DNA of 64,000 nucleotides from Athripsodes cinereus (GCA_947579605.1 OX388307.1:4813237-4877236), one strand, 5' to 3'; shown: positions 54,964-64,000, numbered from the stretch's first letter. Notes: generated from the letters alone by a model not told the origin. Program-made: numbers and translations.

Positions 54964-55095
54964 ATAAAGTAAAGTTTGCCTGACGATGAGAACGGAAACT
55001 CTTGAAAGCCCGCTCGCAAAAATTATCTAGATATCGTGTTTCATTTAAAAATTATTAATATGATCATCCACCAAGAACCGTCGGTTGATAAATTA
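54964..55095 (+). mobile_element. Penelope-like terminal repeat (PLE-A) with intact hammerhead
   Basis: ACATAAAGTAAAG leads into the hammerhead (54975-55020), then ATTATCTAGATATCGTGTTT, CATTTAAAAATTATTAATAT and the end TCCACCAAGAACCGTCGGTT. Two other family members are at 9221 and 34761 on the minus strand. Only one arm is present. Assignment to the Penelope-like group rests on the ribozyme type and the architecture of related elements in this window, not on a protein. Confidence 0.7.
54975..55020 (+). ncRNA. Hammerhead ribozyme (type I, PLE-A)
   Basis: Stem I is UUUGC (54975-54979) with GCAAA (55016-55020), 5 bp. The core is CUGACGA (54980-54986). Stem II is GAG/CUC with the loop AACGGAAA and flanking U residues. 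GAA is at 55004-55006. Stem III is AGC/GCU with a CC loop (55007-55014), giving a canonical A15.1-U16.1 pair, and cleavage is expected after C55015 (CUC triplet). Every invariant residue is present; the weak point is the 3-bp stem II. The tiny stem III is the hallmark of hammerheads reported in Penelope-like elements. Confidence 0.85.
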
Positions 55096-55240
55096 AACTA
55101 AATCAAACAACCCCAATTTGTGGCGCAACCGCAATTATATTTCGTGATAAATTTAATACATATAAACATAAAATGTATTAAATATAAACATATATATTAT
55201 ATAGGTATGCCCAATTTTAGACAAATCAAAACGACTACAT

Positions 55241-55993
55241 TTTGACGTCATATCTACTAGTTTTTAAGAAAATGAGAGCAATAGTTAAAAATCATCTTTG
55301 ACAGTAGTTTTGTGTTAACAAACATTTGAGAAATAACGGTAAATATATCTCAAGACATAGAGTAGCATAGCTTCAACCTACAGAAATATGACCTATCCAG
55401 ATACAACCTAACAATTAATAAATATAATTGGTACCCATTCTAACAAAGAAATTAGGGCCGATTTCAATAGCTTCCGAACAGTCGGCGATCGAGGTTGTCA
55501 ACGATCATACAAAAATATGCTTTTAGGTTAATTTGTGCTAAGTTACTACGTACTGTTCACCTAGAAACATTTGTTCAGATCAGATCAAATCAGTTGCTAG
55601 GGAAGCACAATGCATGTTTTCTTTAAGATGGCAGAAGTAGATTTATTCATAAGTACTTAATTACGAGTATGTTTGATTGTCGTATGTACATAGATGAAGA
55701 CACTGATATATTTACTAATGGTTTAATTTAAAAATATAATGACTTCATGTAATGTGAACTTTATGCACAAATAATAAAGATAACTCGTCAACGTTGTTGG
55801 TAATTTTATTTATTTATTTATTTATTCTTCTTGCACATCATCATTACATTACATAACAGTGTTAACAAAATAATATGAAATTTTAAAAACTAGGACGATT
55901 TTACACTGTCACAATTTTGAAATCAAACTGAAATGTTTTTTACAGATGTTTTGTTAACAGGCAATTTACTAAAGTTATACTTCTCATGATATT
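55241..55993. other. Non-coding with a TTTA simple repeat
   Basis: A TTTATTTATTTATTTATTTA tract lies at about 55806-55827. The remainder is unassigned. Confidence 0.4.
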
Positions 55994-56190
55994 CCTGAGT
56001 CAAAACGCACTTTAGCGTTACGTTTTCGTGTCGCAATCGTTCGAATGTAGACGACGTTGCGCCAAAGTGACAATTTTCGTAACTGTTGTATATTTTAGCT
56101 ACGAAAATTGACACTTATCGCATCGCGTCGACTACATTCGAACGTACACGACACGAAAACGTAACGCTAAATAATGTGTTTTGACTCAGG
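55994..56190. mobile_element. Palindromic MITE (56.0 kb), ~80-bp arms
   Basis: The left arm CCTGAGTCAAAACGCACTTT, AGCGTTACGTTTTCGTGTCG, CGTTCGAATGTAG is mirrored on the right by CTACATTCGAACG, CGACACGAAAACGTAACGCT, GTTTTGACTCAGG. An inner pair (ACAATTTTCGTAACTG and GCTACGAAAATTGACA) extends the hairpin. The interior is CpG-rich for this window. No coding and no evident target duplication. Confidence 0.75.
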
Positions 56191-57138
56191 TCTCTGAAGT
56201 TGTGATGAGATGTAAGTATTCGACAGGTTTCTTTTGCAAATTTCACAGTGTGTAAAGCTCTGAGTACAAATCGCTGAACAAATGAATGATAAAGTCAAAA
56301 TATAATATATTTATTATAATAGTGATAACAATTGTAAATATGCAAATATTGTTAACATATTCAAATAACGATTCAATGACCGATAATGAAATAACAGGTA
56401 AGAAAACTGCGCTATAAACATTGACCTAATAGACTATAGACTAGTAACGTAGTACTATAATTACCTCATAAAATACGCTCCAAAATTTATTACAATTTGC
56501 TATTTCACTTCCGACATTAATATGGTAAACGTGTCCCTCGCTCTCATACATAATAATATTATCATCCTATATACTCACAAAATCATAAAAGGACCTTAAA
56601 ATATAATAATAATAATCCAGAAGTGCTTCAAATTAAACAAGTTATTATAAACACAAAACTACTATTATTAAAGACGCACTCCTAACATACGAAACATCGA
56701 CATATTTTGTGTCAACAGTAACATATTTTTATAAAATAAATGCATCTACAACGAGGTACTCGAGGGAAATTTGAACTTCCTTTTTGAACCAACGCTCGTT
56801 TAAGACTGATAGATATGAAATTATTTTGGTCGCATTACCAATTTTTTCATTAAATTTCCAATCTACTCTAAATGTCATTGGCTGTAAATATGGATTATAA
56901 ATCATACATATACGCATGTGACTTCTTATTTCAAATCTACAAGTTTCTATAAGCTCCAAATACCTAATTGTTAGTAAACTGAAATATGTATGCAACTGGA
57001 CAACGACTCACTCCCAAAGCAGCATATAGAAGTAACAAAGTAGTAAGAACGTAGTCAAATATCTATATACGATATAGGATACTTGAGTATACGAAATATA
57101 TGGTAAAATTGCGTCAAAATATAATAAAGTTAATAAAT
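56191..57138. other. Non-coding, nothing assigned
   Basis: Ends with TTAATAAAT (57130-57138), the probable left target duplication of PLE-E. Confidence 0.35.
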
Positions 57139-57232
57139 ATTCTATATTTTCAAGTGTAACTTTGTGGAAATACATTATAAAAGATAATATTTAAATTAAA
57201 ACACTGTTTAATTCCACTATGAGATTGCTTTA

Positions 57233-57276
57233 ATTAAAACGTTTTCGACTACAATGTAGTCATCATCAGTAATAAC
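57233..57276 (-). ncRNA. Hammerhead ribozyme (PLE-E left arm)
   Basis: Exact reverse complement of the motif at 57421-57464: core CUGAUGA at plus 57269-57263, stem II GACUAC/GUAGUC, then GAAAACGUUU. See that entry for the full fold. Confidence 0.85.
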
Positions 57277-57420
57277 ACAATACTAAATCTAAAATTATCC
57301 ACACACTATGATAATCATGATAATAATTATGATAATAATCCACACACACACTGCCAATTGTGACCACTCCTTAAATTTTTAATATTGTTGTATGTCCTTT
57401 AATTTTAGATTTAGTATTGT

Positions 57421-57464
57421 GTTATTACTGATGATGACTACATTGTAGTCGAAAACGTTTTAAT
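57421..57464 (+). ncRNA. Hammerhead ribozyme (PLE-E right arm)
   Basis: Stem I AUUA (57424-57427) pairs with UAAU (57461-57464). The core is CUGAUGA (57428-57434), then a spacer U. Stem II is GACUAC (57436-57441) with GUAGUC (57445-57450) around an AUU loop. GAA is at 57451-57453, the stem III palindrome AACGUU at 57454-57459, and H17 is U57460. All invariant nucleotides are in place. The palindromic stem III has almost no loop in cis, so dimeric hammerheads in trans or tandem are expected to fold better, as described for Penelope-like element ribozymes. Confidence 0.85.
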
Positions 57465-57574
57465 TAAAGCAATCTCATAGTGGAATTAAACAGTGTTTTA
57501 ATTTAAATATTATCTTTTTAATAAATTTAAATGATTTACGGGAAGCTTTTCAAAGTAAAGTAATTAACAACAAA

Positions 57575-57750
57575 TAAATATGCTGATTATATTCTTTCTG
57601 CCAATAAAAAGCAAGACATTCAGAATTAGTGGCGTCATATACCTCACTGCTAAATTAAATATATTGAATATTCTATACATGATGTTTTTATAAATATCTT
57701 TATTTACAGGCCATTACAAAATTTACAGAAAAGAGTGTGAGACTTGTTAA
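57575..57750 (+). repeat. Family A dispersed repeat copy
   Basis: AATATGCTGATTATATTCTT, TCTGCCAATAAAAAGCAAGA, CATTCAGAATTAGTGGCGTC, ATATACCTCACTGCTAAATT and, after a 40-bp interruption, ACAGAAAAGAGTGTGAGAC follow the family order. Confidence 0.65.
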
Positions 57751-59559
57751 CCGAATAATAATTACTATTGAAGTTATACAGAGTGATTATATGTAATAAT
57801 TAGTATTCAAATTGCATAAGTAACCTTGACTCTTTTAATCGTATGCACATAGAAATTGATTGTTTAATTAACAGACGCTACTAATCACTATTAAGAAGTG
57901 ATTTAGCACAATTTATATTACCTACTACTTAAATATTCAAAGCGTTCTCTCATCCCATCTTAAGAGAGTTACGGGGCACTTTTAAACACTTGGTTCTAAC
58001 AGGATACTCCAAAATAGCTATGTATCTAAATAATTTATAACCATAGAATTTATTATAAGCTATAACCACGAAAAGTAAAATAATTTTTTTAATGATATGG
58101 ACAGCATTAAAAATGTAAGATTATAAGTGTTTTATCTTGTGCGCAGACCAGAGATAATCACAGATCAAGCGAGAATGAAACACCAGATCTACCTGTCTTA
58201 GCACATTTCTTTTGCTTCTTCCACATCACACAATCTCAATTTATTTTCTTGTTTTCTATTACATTACTTGTCTAGTAAAACGAAATACTTGTTTTTATTT
58301 CAATATCATTAGAGAATTCAAAAACTACCCTAATATGTTTTGAGGAAGTGCGTACGAATAACTAAGCTTGGGGTGCTGTTGCACCGCCTCGCCACCGTAA
58401 TGTAACACAAGACGATGAGAGTTGTGTTTCACCCAGAGGCAATGAAATGTGCGTAAAAAGGGTGCCCCTATATACATTATAGATATGCACAAACGCAACC
58501 GGCAACACGACACTGCAAAATCAATAGTGTGCAACAACTAAATGAATACAGTAATACACACATTTACATTGAATTTAATAACGTTGTAGGGTGAATAGAA
58601 AACTATATTTTAAAACGAACTCCAAAAAAAACAAACAATTTAAGAAAATGCGAATAAGGTAAAACAAATACGATCCTTAATATTTACAATAACTGACCGT
58701 CTTTCTTAAGTTGAGACACAGAGTGTAAAAACCAACTTAATTTTTATTTTTTAAATTAAATTATTTTATTATGAAACATATACAATTTTTTAAACACTAC
58801 ACAAATTTTAAAACTACACAATGTTCAGCTCATTTCTTCGAAATTGAGCGGTTTCGATTAAAACTATATTTTATAGTACATTTTACTTTAAAAGGTATAC
58901 ACAGATGAAAATATATTGGCCACCCCAGGTCTGAATCAAAACAAACTACCCTTGAAACTAAGTAATGCATAATATAAAGACATTGAATTGAAATACCACA
59001 TGAGGGAAGCTTGGATCTTACGTAATATCTACACAATCATTAATTTATTTACTGGTGTAATTCAACCCGACTTCCATCACGAAATAAATATCAAATTGGC
59101 AAGTTAACACTTTAAAAACTGGCAACACTATCATTCAAATACTTTCGACAGTACTATCCATGTCCTATCATGATCTGATATAAAATATTGGTGAATATTT
59201 TTTGTATAGTAGTCCAAAAATATTACAAATGTAGTATTTTTACGACTACTATACTATACTATACTACTATTTAGCATATTTAATAAAAATGTAATCACCG
59301 TGTCGGTGTTGAGGTAGTAGAATTCCATAACGAAATTCTATTCTATTCTGTTCTATCTTTAAAGGCCACTCACTAAATGAATGAAACAAATGTTTTATTC
59401 TTCTATTCGATTTATTTAAAGACCCTTTTGTCTTGTTAGGACATTGTCAATCATGTATCACTAATAATTGTTACAAGTACGATAATGTCCTAGCAAGACG
59501 AAAAACGTCACTATCTTTAATTAATCTAATAGTAGAATAAAACATTAATTTTTTTTATT
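57751..59559. other. Mostly unassigned
   Basis: At about 58160-58245 ATGAAACACCAGATCTACCT, GCTTCTTCCACATCACACAA weakly recalls the RTE 3' region (minus). A CTATACTATACTATACTACT simple tract lies at 59253-59272. No genes. Confidence 0.35.
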
Positions 59560-59790
59560 TCGATATAAAAATGTTTTGATACAACATGCAAAACAGTATA
59601 CAGTAGGTATTCAATTCCCATGCAAATCTGACATCTCTGTCAATATATAAGATTTTTACAATATTTTAGCATAAAACCTGTCCAATAGATGGAACCTCGT
59701 ATAGAATGTATTATTTTTTCTCTGTTTTGTCTAATTTAAGTGTTTATAAAGTAGATACATAAAAACAAATGAACGGTCACAAATATTTAA
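59560..59790 (+). repeat. Family D repeat copy
   Basis: ATAAGATTTTTACAATATTT, AGCATAAAACCTGTCCAATA, GATGGAACCTCGTATAGAAT, GTATTATTTT and CACAAATATTTAAATTAG align with 43730-43930 at roughly 70-75%. Confidence 0.55.
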
Positions 59791-59900
59791 ATTAGATTTA
59801 TTGCATACAAAGAACTACTAAGTGCAGTGTAGGTACATGGCCACATATAGATGCAATAACCACATAATGAATAGTAAAGAAAAAGCTCGTAAGTAGGTAT

Positions 59901-60371
59901 TAGTGATGTAACGATCATTCGCATAAAAACAATGCGAATATTGAGAATGTTAATCTTCAGTTGGAAGTCTTGTCTTAATGAGAAAAAATGCGTATTTCTA
60001 TAAAAATTGTGATACGAAAACAATGAGATCGTAACGTATTCCAAATTTCCACATCAAATCGAAAATTTGGGGACGAAGGGACGATAATAAGATTGCCAAT
60101 GTTCTTATTGAGGATTGATGTCTCTCTCAATAAAAAACTTATAGTAAAAAAATTGGTTTTTAATTTCATTCACAAAGGGTGGTAATTTTAAAAGTTGGGT
60201 GTTTTTCAGAAATTGTGATACAAACACGAAAAAATATCCCAAATTCTCACGCCACATTGAAAGTTAAGCAACAAGAGTTAGATATTTTGAAAATCGTGAT
60301 AACCCTAGAGTAAAAAAGAATGATATTCCAATTCGCGAATGTCAAAAATTAAAACATTCGATACATCACTA
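59901..60371. mobile_element. hAT-like MITE, diverged relative of 45772
   Basis: The left terminus TAGTGATGTAACGATCATTC and the right terminus (minus strand TAGTGATGTATCGAATGTTT) are TIRs of the same type as the 45.8-kb element. The flanking octamers GTAGGTAT and ATATGTAT match at only 5 of 8 positions, consistent with age. The interior lacks a transposase frame. Confidence 0.7.
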
Positions 60372-60679
60372 ATATGTATGATTGAAATCAAAAACCACTC
60401 AAAAACAACCCTGATTTCGTTAGAGTTATTGATACTTGATACACCAACAAAATATTATGGCGTAACAAGAGGGGTAGGGATTTTGATTTTTTTTTTTAAT
60501 TAAACAAATAGTTTAAGTATATACATTTTTATAGATACATATATCTTCCCCAATTCTGTGGAATCCCTTGTGGCATAGGCAAAAAGAACTGAATCACTTA
60601 CTGTTTTTTATACACTAATATATTTTATTTATAAAAAAATATTCAGACTGACGAATTACAAGTAATATGCTTGTGCTGT
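60372..60679. other. Non-coding, nothing assigned
   Basis: Contains CTTCCCCAATTCTGTGGAAT, CCCTTGTGGCATAGGCAAAA at 60546-60585, faintly like the RTE 3' terminus; not enough to assign. Confidence 0.35.
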
Positions 60680-60772
60680 GTTGATGGAGTAAGTCGGCTG
60701 CGAGTGGAATCAAACCCGTGTCTCTTTATTGAAAGTCCGAGATTTTACCATCGGACTACTGACCACAGCTAT
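60680..60772 (-). mobile_element. tRNA-derived SINE (family S3)
   Basis: Minus strand: GTGGTCAGTAGTCCGATGGT, AAAATCTCGGACTTTCAATA, AAGAGACACGGGTTTGATTC, CACTCGCAGCCGAC. The A-box-like and B-box (GGGTTTGATTCCA) elements are at tRNA-like spacing. It aligns with 15690-15775. Only the head is clear; the tail was not identified. Confidence 0.65.
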
Positions 60773-60780
60773 GCTTTAAC

Positions 60781-61035
60781 ATTTGCAGGAATCTCTCACA
60801 AATGGTATAATCAGTGGACTCACAACATAAATTGTACTTAAAAGTAGTCCTTTACGTGCCATAATGTGAGAGATTCAGGATGGGAGGTATGATCTCATTA
60901 CTAAGTAGAAAATTGTGTATGTCTTATAATACGTGATGTTTTTCATATAGCCACCTGCTTCTTAAATGACACTATAAAACTTAAGAAAAAAATAGCAAAC
61001 CAATGCTATCCTAAGAACTCCACACAGAAACGTTT
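60781..61035 (+). repeat. Family A dispersed repeat, near full-length copy
   Basis: GCAGGAATCTCTCACAAATG, GTATAATCAGTGGACTCACA, AGTAGTCCTTTACGTGCCAT, GAGAGATTCAGGATGGGAGG, ATACGTGATGTTTTTCATAT, CTTAAATGACACTATAAAAC and AAGAACTCCACACAG follow the complete family order. Confidence 0.7.
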
Positions 61036-61206
61036 CTTGTTCTGAAACGGTATATGAAATATTAAACTCTGTTAATGTCCGAATTCCTGCACTTTCACCA
61101 TTATTAGACATAAGAACACCCCCTCTTAAAATTCCTTGTGTTCCATCCAGCCCTTAGACTATATAATGTAGATTAGTTTGTTCCATTCTTTGGTTTTCAG
61201 TAACTC

Positions 61207-61234
61207 TTGCCCTGAAGGCGAAAGCGCTCGGCGA
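61207..61234 (+). other. Hammerhead-like motif without stem II
   Basis: Stem I UUGCC/GGCGA (5 bp including a G-U pair), CUGAAG, GC, GAA, then AGC/GCU palindrome and C give the outline of a type I hammerhead in which A9 and stem II have been lost. The GAAAGC...GCUC half is the same as in PLE-A. Probably a Penelope-like relic; not expected to cleave. Confidence 0.35.
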
Positions 61235-61851
61235 TTAAGATTTGTATTTATTTTATCATGTTAATTGATTTAATACTTAATTTTACGTGAAAACCAAGTT
61301 TTTTTTAATATAACATTTTACTTTTTTTTATATTAAAATGAATTTTCACAACGTTAACGCACTAACCTTAAATTTAATTAAATATTAAACTCTGATTTGA
61401 AGTTTTTCTCTAAAACACAGAATAACGTAAAAAGAACTAAAACAAAGAAAAAAATCGAAACCAAAAGAATAATCGAAAATAATTTCACGCCTGTCAATAC
61501 GCTACTAACTTTCGACAGGAAGAGTCGTTGAAGCGGCGCCTATTATTTAAAAAAAATAAAGAGAAAAAACAACGAAAAAAGTCAAACTTTTTTCCCATTC
61601 AACGCGAGTGTAGTAGATGCTTGAAAAAAGATGAAAACGAAAATATTGTAAGTTCCTTATTTTAGAATGTCCACATTTTAAGATTTTAACAAATTATATT
61701 TTTTAAGTCTTGAGCACATTGAATATGAGAGCGTGCGTGAACTGGAAGTTATAGAAACGAAAAGTGTGTAAATGGCGCCAGATCCTCTCTACCTACACTG
61801 CAAAGAAAGCGGTGTGATGATATGTATATATATATATTTTACAATTCAACC
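61235..61851. other. Non-coding, nothing assigned
   Basis: AT-rich; a GAAGCGGCGCC word at about 61529 and a TATATATATA tract at 61825-61836 are the only notable points. Confidence 0.35.
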
Positions 61852-62408
61852 AATAATAATAATAATAACTAGACAATTTATAGTGCGCCGTTTTGTGGAA
61901 TATATTCACTTCAAGGGCGCATCCTAAAATATCGTGTTTATACCTATGATTGAAGCCTGATACATATAATACAAATATTAATAAGCTATTATAAAAACTA
62001 AACATATATAAATAACAATAAGTTGTACAATTTATATCATTTATATGATATACCAAACAAGTGTGTCTTTAATCGACTCTTGAACAGATCAAGAGACTGT
62101 GTCTTACGCACTTGTTCAGGAAGATCATTCCACATGGATGGTCCAGCCGAGCTGAAGGCTCGAAAGGAATACTTAGGTCTCCCTCTTACACCGATTTCCG
62201 TCAACCTGACACCCGTATCAGAACCTGACCTAAGAGTGCTTTGTCTTTGATTTGGAACTTGCTGTCTACAGAGTTCGGAGATGTATGATGGAGCCATATT
62301 ATGAATGGATTTGAAGACTGTGAGGCAAACCTTGAAAGCAATCCTTTCAGCGCACTTGAGCCAGTGCAGATTTTTGAGGGTACTAGTTATATGGGAGCGT
62401 TGGTCCAT
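61852..62408 (-). mobile_element. CR1/L2-like LINE, C-terminal RT fragment with intact 3' UTR
   Basis: The minus frame 62037-62408 encodes 123 residues: HITSTLKNLHWLKCAERIAF, KVCLTVFKSIHNMAPSYISE, LTEIGVRGRPKYSFRAFSSA, GPSMWNDLPEQVRKTQSLDL, FKSRLKTHLF. This is the textbook C terminus of L2/CR1-type reverse transcriptases (LHWLPV..RI.FK......H..AP.Y; G...WN.LP..IR......FK..LKT.LF). The stop is followed by a 3' UTR whose end (CCACAAAACGGCGCAC, TTGTCTAGTTATTATTATTA) matches the S2 SINE. It is 5'-truncated but otherwise intact, probably the youngest member here. Confidence 0.9.
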
Positions 62409-63049
62409 TTTGAAAATTAACCTTAAATTAACCTAACCAAAAATTAATATTAAAAAACCAAAAATATGTAATACTCGTATTATTTATTTATAGATGAATC
62501 TGGGTTTAGAATAAACCGAAAAAAGCCCAAAACACCCAGACAGTAAGTAATATACTTGTGTCGTGAACAATACATATATTATTTTATAATGACGTGGATG
62601 CTGCCCTAGAATTTACCAATTTACAGTGTTTTGTCGCGTAAAAGATACTCTAGTATTGTCCAGAAATAATACTTATATGTAGTAACAATTAATCAGTTAT
62701 CTTTTTAGCTTAAATCAGATGGATGGAAACATACACATAAATAATATTTAATTTATTTTTGTAGACGTGAATTGTTATAGCTTTAAATCATTTAGGGGAG
62801 ACGAGATGAGAGAGCATTTCTCAAAATAAACAACCTCTTTGCGGTTAAGTTGACTCGCTTACCATTATCAATATTTATTTTAATTTATTATTATTACCCA
62901 ACTTACATAGAGACTACCGGAGCACAAAGAACACAAATATTTGTCAGAATACCTAATAATAATATTAATATTACCTAGTATATACTTATACAGTAATATA
63001 AAGCAAGTACATAGTTCAGTGTACACAGGCTTAGTTAATATATACTAAT
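62409..63049. other. Non-coding, nothing assigned
   Basis: Unique-looking AT-rich DNA. No feature recognised. Confidence 0.35.
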
Positions 63050-63380
63050 ATACTATACCCTCATACCGTAACGTATATGGGGTAGGCAGAAAGAACGGAT
63101 CGCCATATAGATCAATCCTTACATATATATGTACTTCTTTCGTTTCTTCTACACTCATACAATTTTTCACGCACGTACGTTGATTTCTCTTACTCAACAC
63201 ACGGCCGTCTATGTCGCACTTATTTCATCCAACATTTTCCATTCAGCTTTTAGGCATGCCACCCATTCTAAGTGCCCCTTTTTATTGGCAAGGAGAGGAC
63301 GACCAACCAATCGATTATAAGTATGCAGTTGGTCAGCTAGCTGCCTCACGTCTTGTGAGAAATGCCATGATGGTATGAAT
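63050..63380 (-). mobile_element. RTE 3' end fused to a family A block, mirrored ends
   Basis: The plus-strand left edge CTATACCCTCATACCGTAAC, GGGGTAGGCAGAAAGAAC is an RTE-like terminus. The right edge, read on the minus strand, is TTCATACCATCATGGCATTT, CTCACAAG, a family A terminus, so the unit has similar inverted ends. On the minus strand the frame from an ATG at about 63327 reads MHTYNRLVGRPLLANKKGHL, EWVACLKAEWKMLDE, and further on LSKRNQRTCVKNCMSVEE, which aligns with the penultimate region of lepidopteran RTE proteins (STRNRRACMKRLMDVSEARE). This copy links family A physically to the RTE 3' end. Confidence 0.65.
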
Positions 63381-64000
63381 GAACATATTAAGTCTAGAAT
63401 TCAAATACTTACTATACCAATAGACTCCAATTTTATGTAAGTATTTCAAATATGCCATTTTGCAACCTACTGTTATTTTCAGTCCTCTGTGCTTTTAAAA
63501 TAATAACCATTCCTCTTCATTCGTTTTCCACCATTCCTTTCAGCAGCACAGACTAGAATCAAACTTCCTTCAGAGCGATTCTGCTTATCAACATACCCAT
63601 AAATCCGATTATTTTACTGGATAACACAGAAACACAAATTTCCATTTCCCCCTCCCCCTTTCAAAACGAAAAAAACAATGAAGAACTACTCGCCCTTAAT
63701 TCTATACCAATTTAGTCATATCTTACTGAGACATTCTTTACCGTCACTGTGGTCACAAGAACGGTAAATTGTGAAAGAGAAAAATGTACACAGTAAATTA
63801 TACACTCTTGAAAATAAAAATAGTGAAAAGTCACAATAATGTTTTGGAGGTTAAACGACACATTTTGTTGCCACATTAAATTTATCGATGTACAAAGTTT
63901 ACACTGCAATTATGGAGCTCCTAGCGAGTACCTACACGGATAGTTATGTATTGCAGTTCTGTATTAGTCTACTCGATGTGCGTAGGGGAGATTTCAAAGG
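63381..64000. other. Non-coding, nothing assigned
   Basis: Short ORFs only (63712-63909, minus, 65 codons) and no recognised repeat. Confidence 0.35.

Larger units (their letters stand above)
54900..55233 (+). repeat. Penelope-like unit between two diverged direct repeats
   Basis: ATTATATTTCGTGATAAATT, GAATACATATAAGC, CCAATTTTAGACAAATGAAA (54900-54963) recurs at 55134-55233 with a 30-40 bp AT insertion in the second copy; the starts are 234 bp apart. Between them lies PLE-A with its ribozyme. The repeats are much too long for a target duplication, so this is either a tandem duplication in which one unit holds the element or part of a head-to-tail element array. Confidence 0.6.
57139..57517. 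mobile_element. Foldback Penelope-like element (PLE-E), perfect 119-bp arms
   Basis: 57179-57297 and 57400-57518 are exact reverse complements (119 bp, no mismatch seen), separated by 102 bp containing GATAATAA/CACACA simple repeats. Each arm holds a complete hammerhead, left on the minus strand and right on the plus strand, so transcripts from either strand carry one. A 40-bp extension exists only on the left (57139-57178; in element sense ATTTCCACAAAGTTACACTT). TTAATAAAT flanks both ends (57130-57138, 57518-57526); being AT-rich it is modest evidence of a target duplication. No protein is encoded. Confidence 0.85.

Noticed and set aside
1..64000. CRISPR arrays, bacterial operons, rRNA genes
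   Set aside because: Composition, SINEs, LINEs and splice-like signals point to an animal nuclear genome; no spacer-repeat arrays or rRNA-like conserved blocks were seen.

Overview
The window looks like non-coding DNA from a large, repeat-rich insect genome, probably a moth or butterfly. The base composition is strongly AT-rich, and no cellular gene with a recognisable protein can be assembled. The reverse-transcriptase fragments match in style the endonuclease-reverse transcriptases annotated in Lepidoptera, and short tracts such as TAGGTACCTACC and TTAGGTTAGG fit an insect. The lepidopteran call is inference (about 0.65-0.7); insect or arthropod is safer. A strong recursive-splice-like site on the minus strand near 7.09 kb suggests that part of the window may be a long intron of a minus-strand gene, but no flanking exon was proven.

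Almost everything recognisable is a mobile element or its debris. (i) 5'-truncated LINEs: a 307-codon open RT C-terminal region at 37.1-38.1 kb, a decayed RTE-like copy at 39.6-40.3 kb, CR1/L2-like 3' ends with (ATT)n tails at 7.4, 10.4, 42.3, 50.2 and 61.8-62.4 kb, and several 3' ends with GAA-type tails. (ii) Three tRNA-derived SINE families, one of which (25.9 kb) carries the same 3' end as the CR1/L2-like LINE. (iii) DNA-transposon-like MITEs: hAT-like at 31.9, 45.8 (perfect 8-bp target duplication) and 59.9 kb, and palindromic elements at 8.2, 30.8, 35.1, 41.4 and 56.0 kb. (iv) Two minisatellites, a perfect 66-bp x 6 array at 0.5 kb and a 63-bp dimeric array at 32.8-33.2 kb. (v) A dispersed repeat called family A here, present in about a dozen copies and related at one end to the RTE 3' end.

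The most interesting layer is a set of at least nine Penelope-like, terminal-repeat-derived retroelements, several of which contain hammerhead self-cleaving ribozyme folds. Good folds are at 54.98 kb (+), 20.75-20.79 kb (-), and in both arms of a perfect 119-bp inverted repeat at 57.18-57.52 kb. A fold with a swapped base pair next to the cleavage site is at 51.31 kb (+). Four elements (20.7, 48.8, 50.4 and 57.1 kb) share one plan: head-to-head inverted arms, a 30-50 bp extension on one side only, and flanking direct repeats of 8-13 bp. In the 50.4-51.4 kb element the two 260-bp arms differ, by my reading, at one base only, a deletion inside the ribozyme core of one arm. No Penelope RT/GIY-YIG coding sequence is visible, so these are non-autonomous.

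Coordinates of element ends are read by eye and may be off by a few bases. Identities are by manual alignment; no database search was run.
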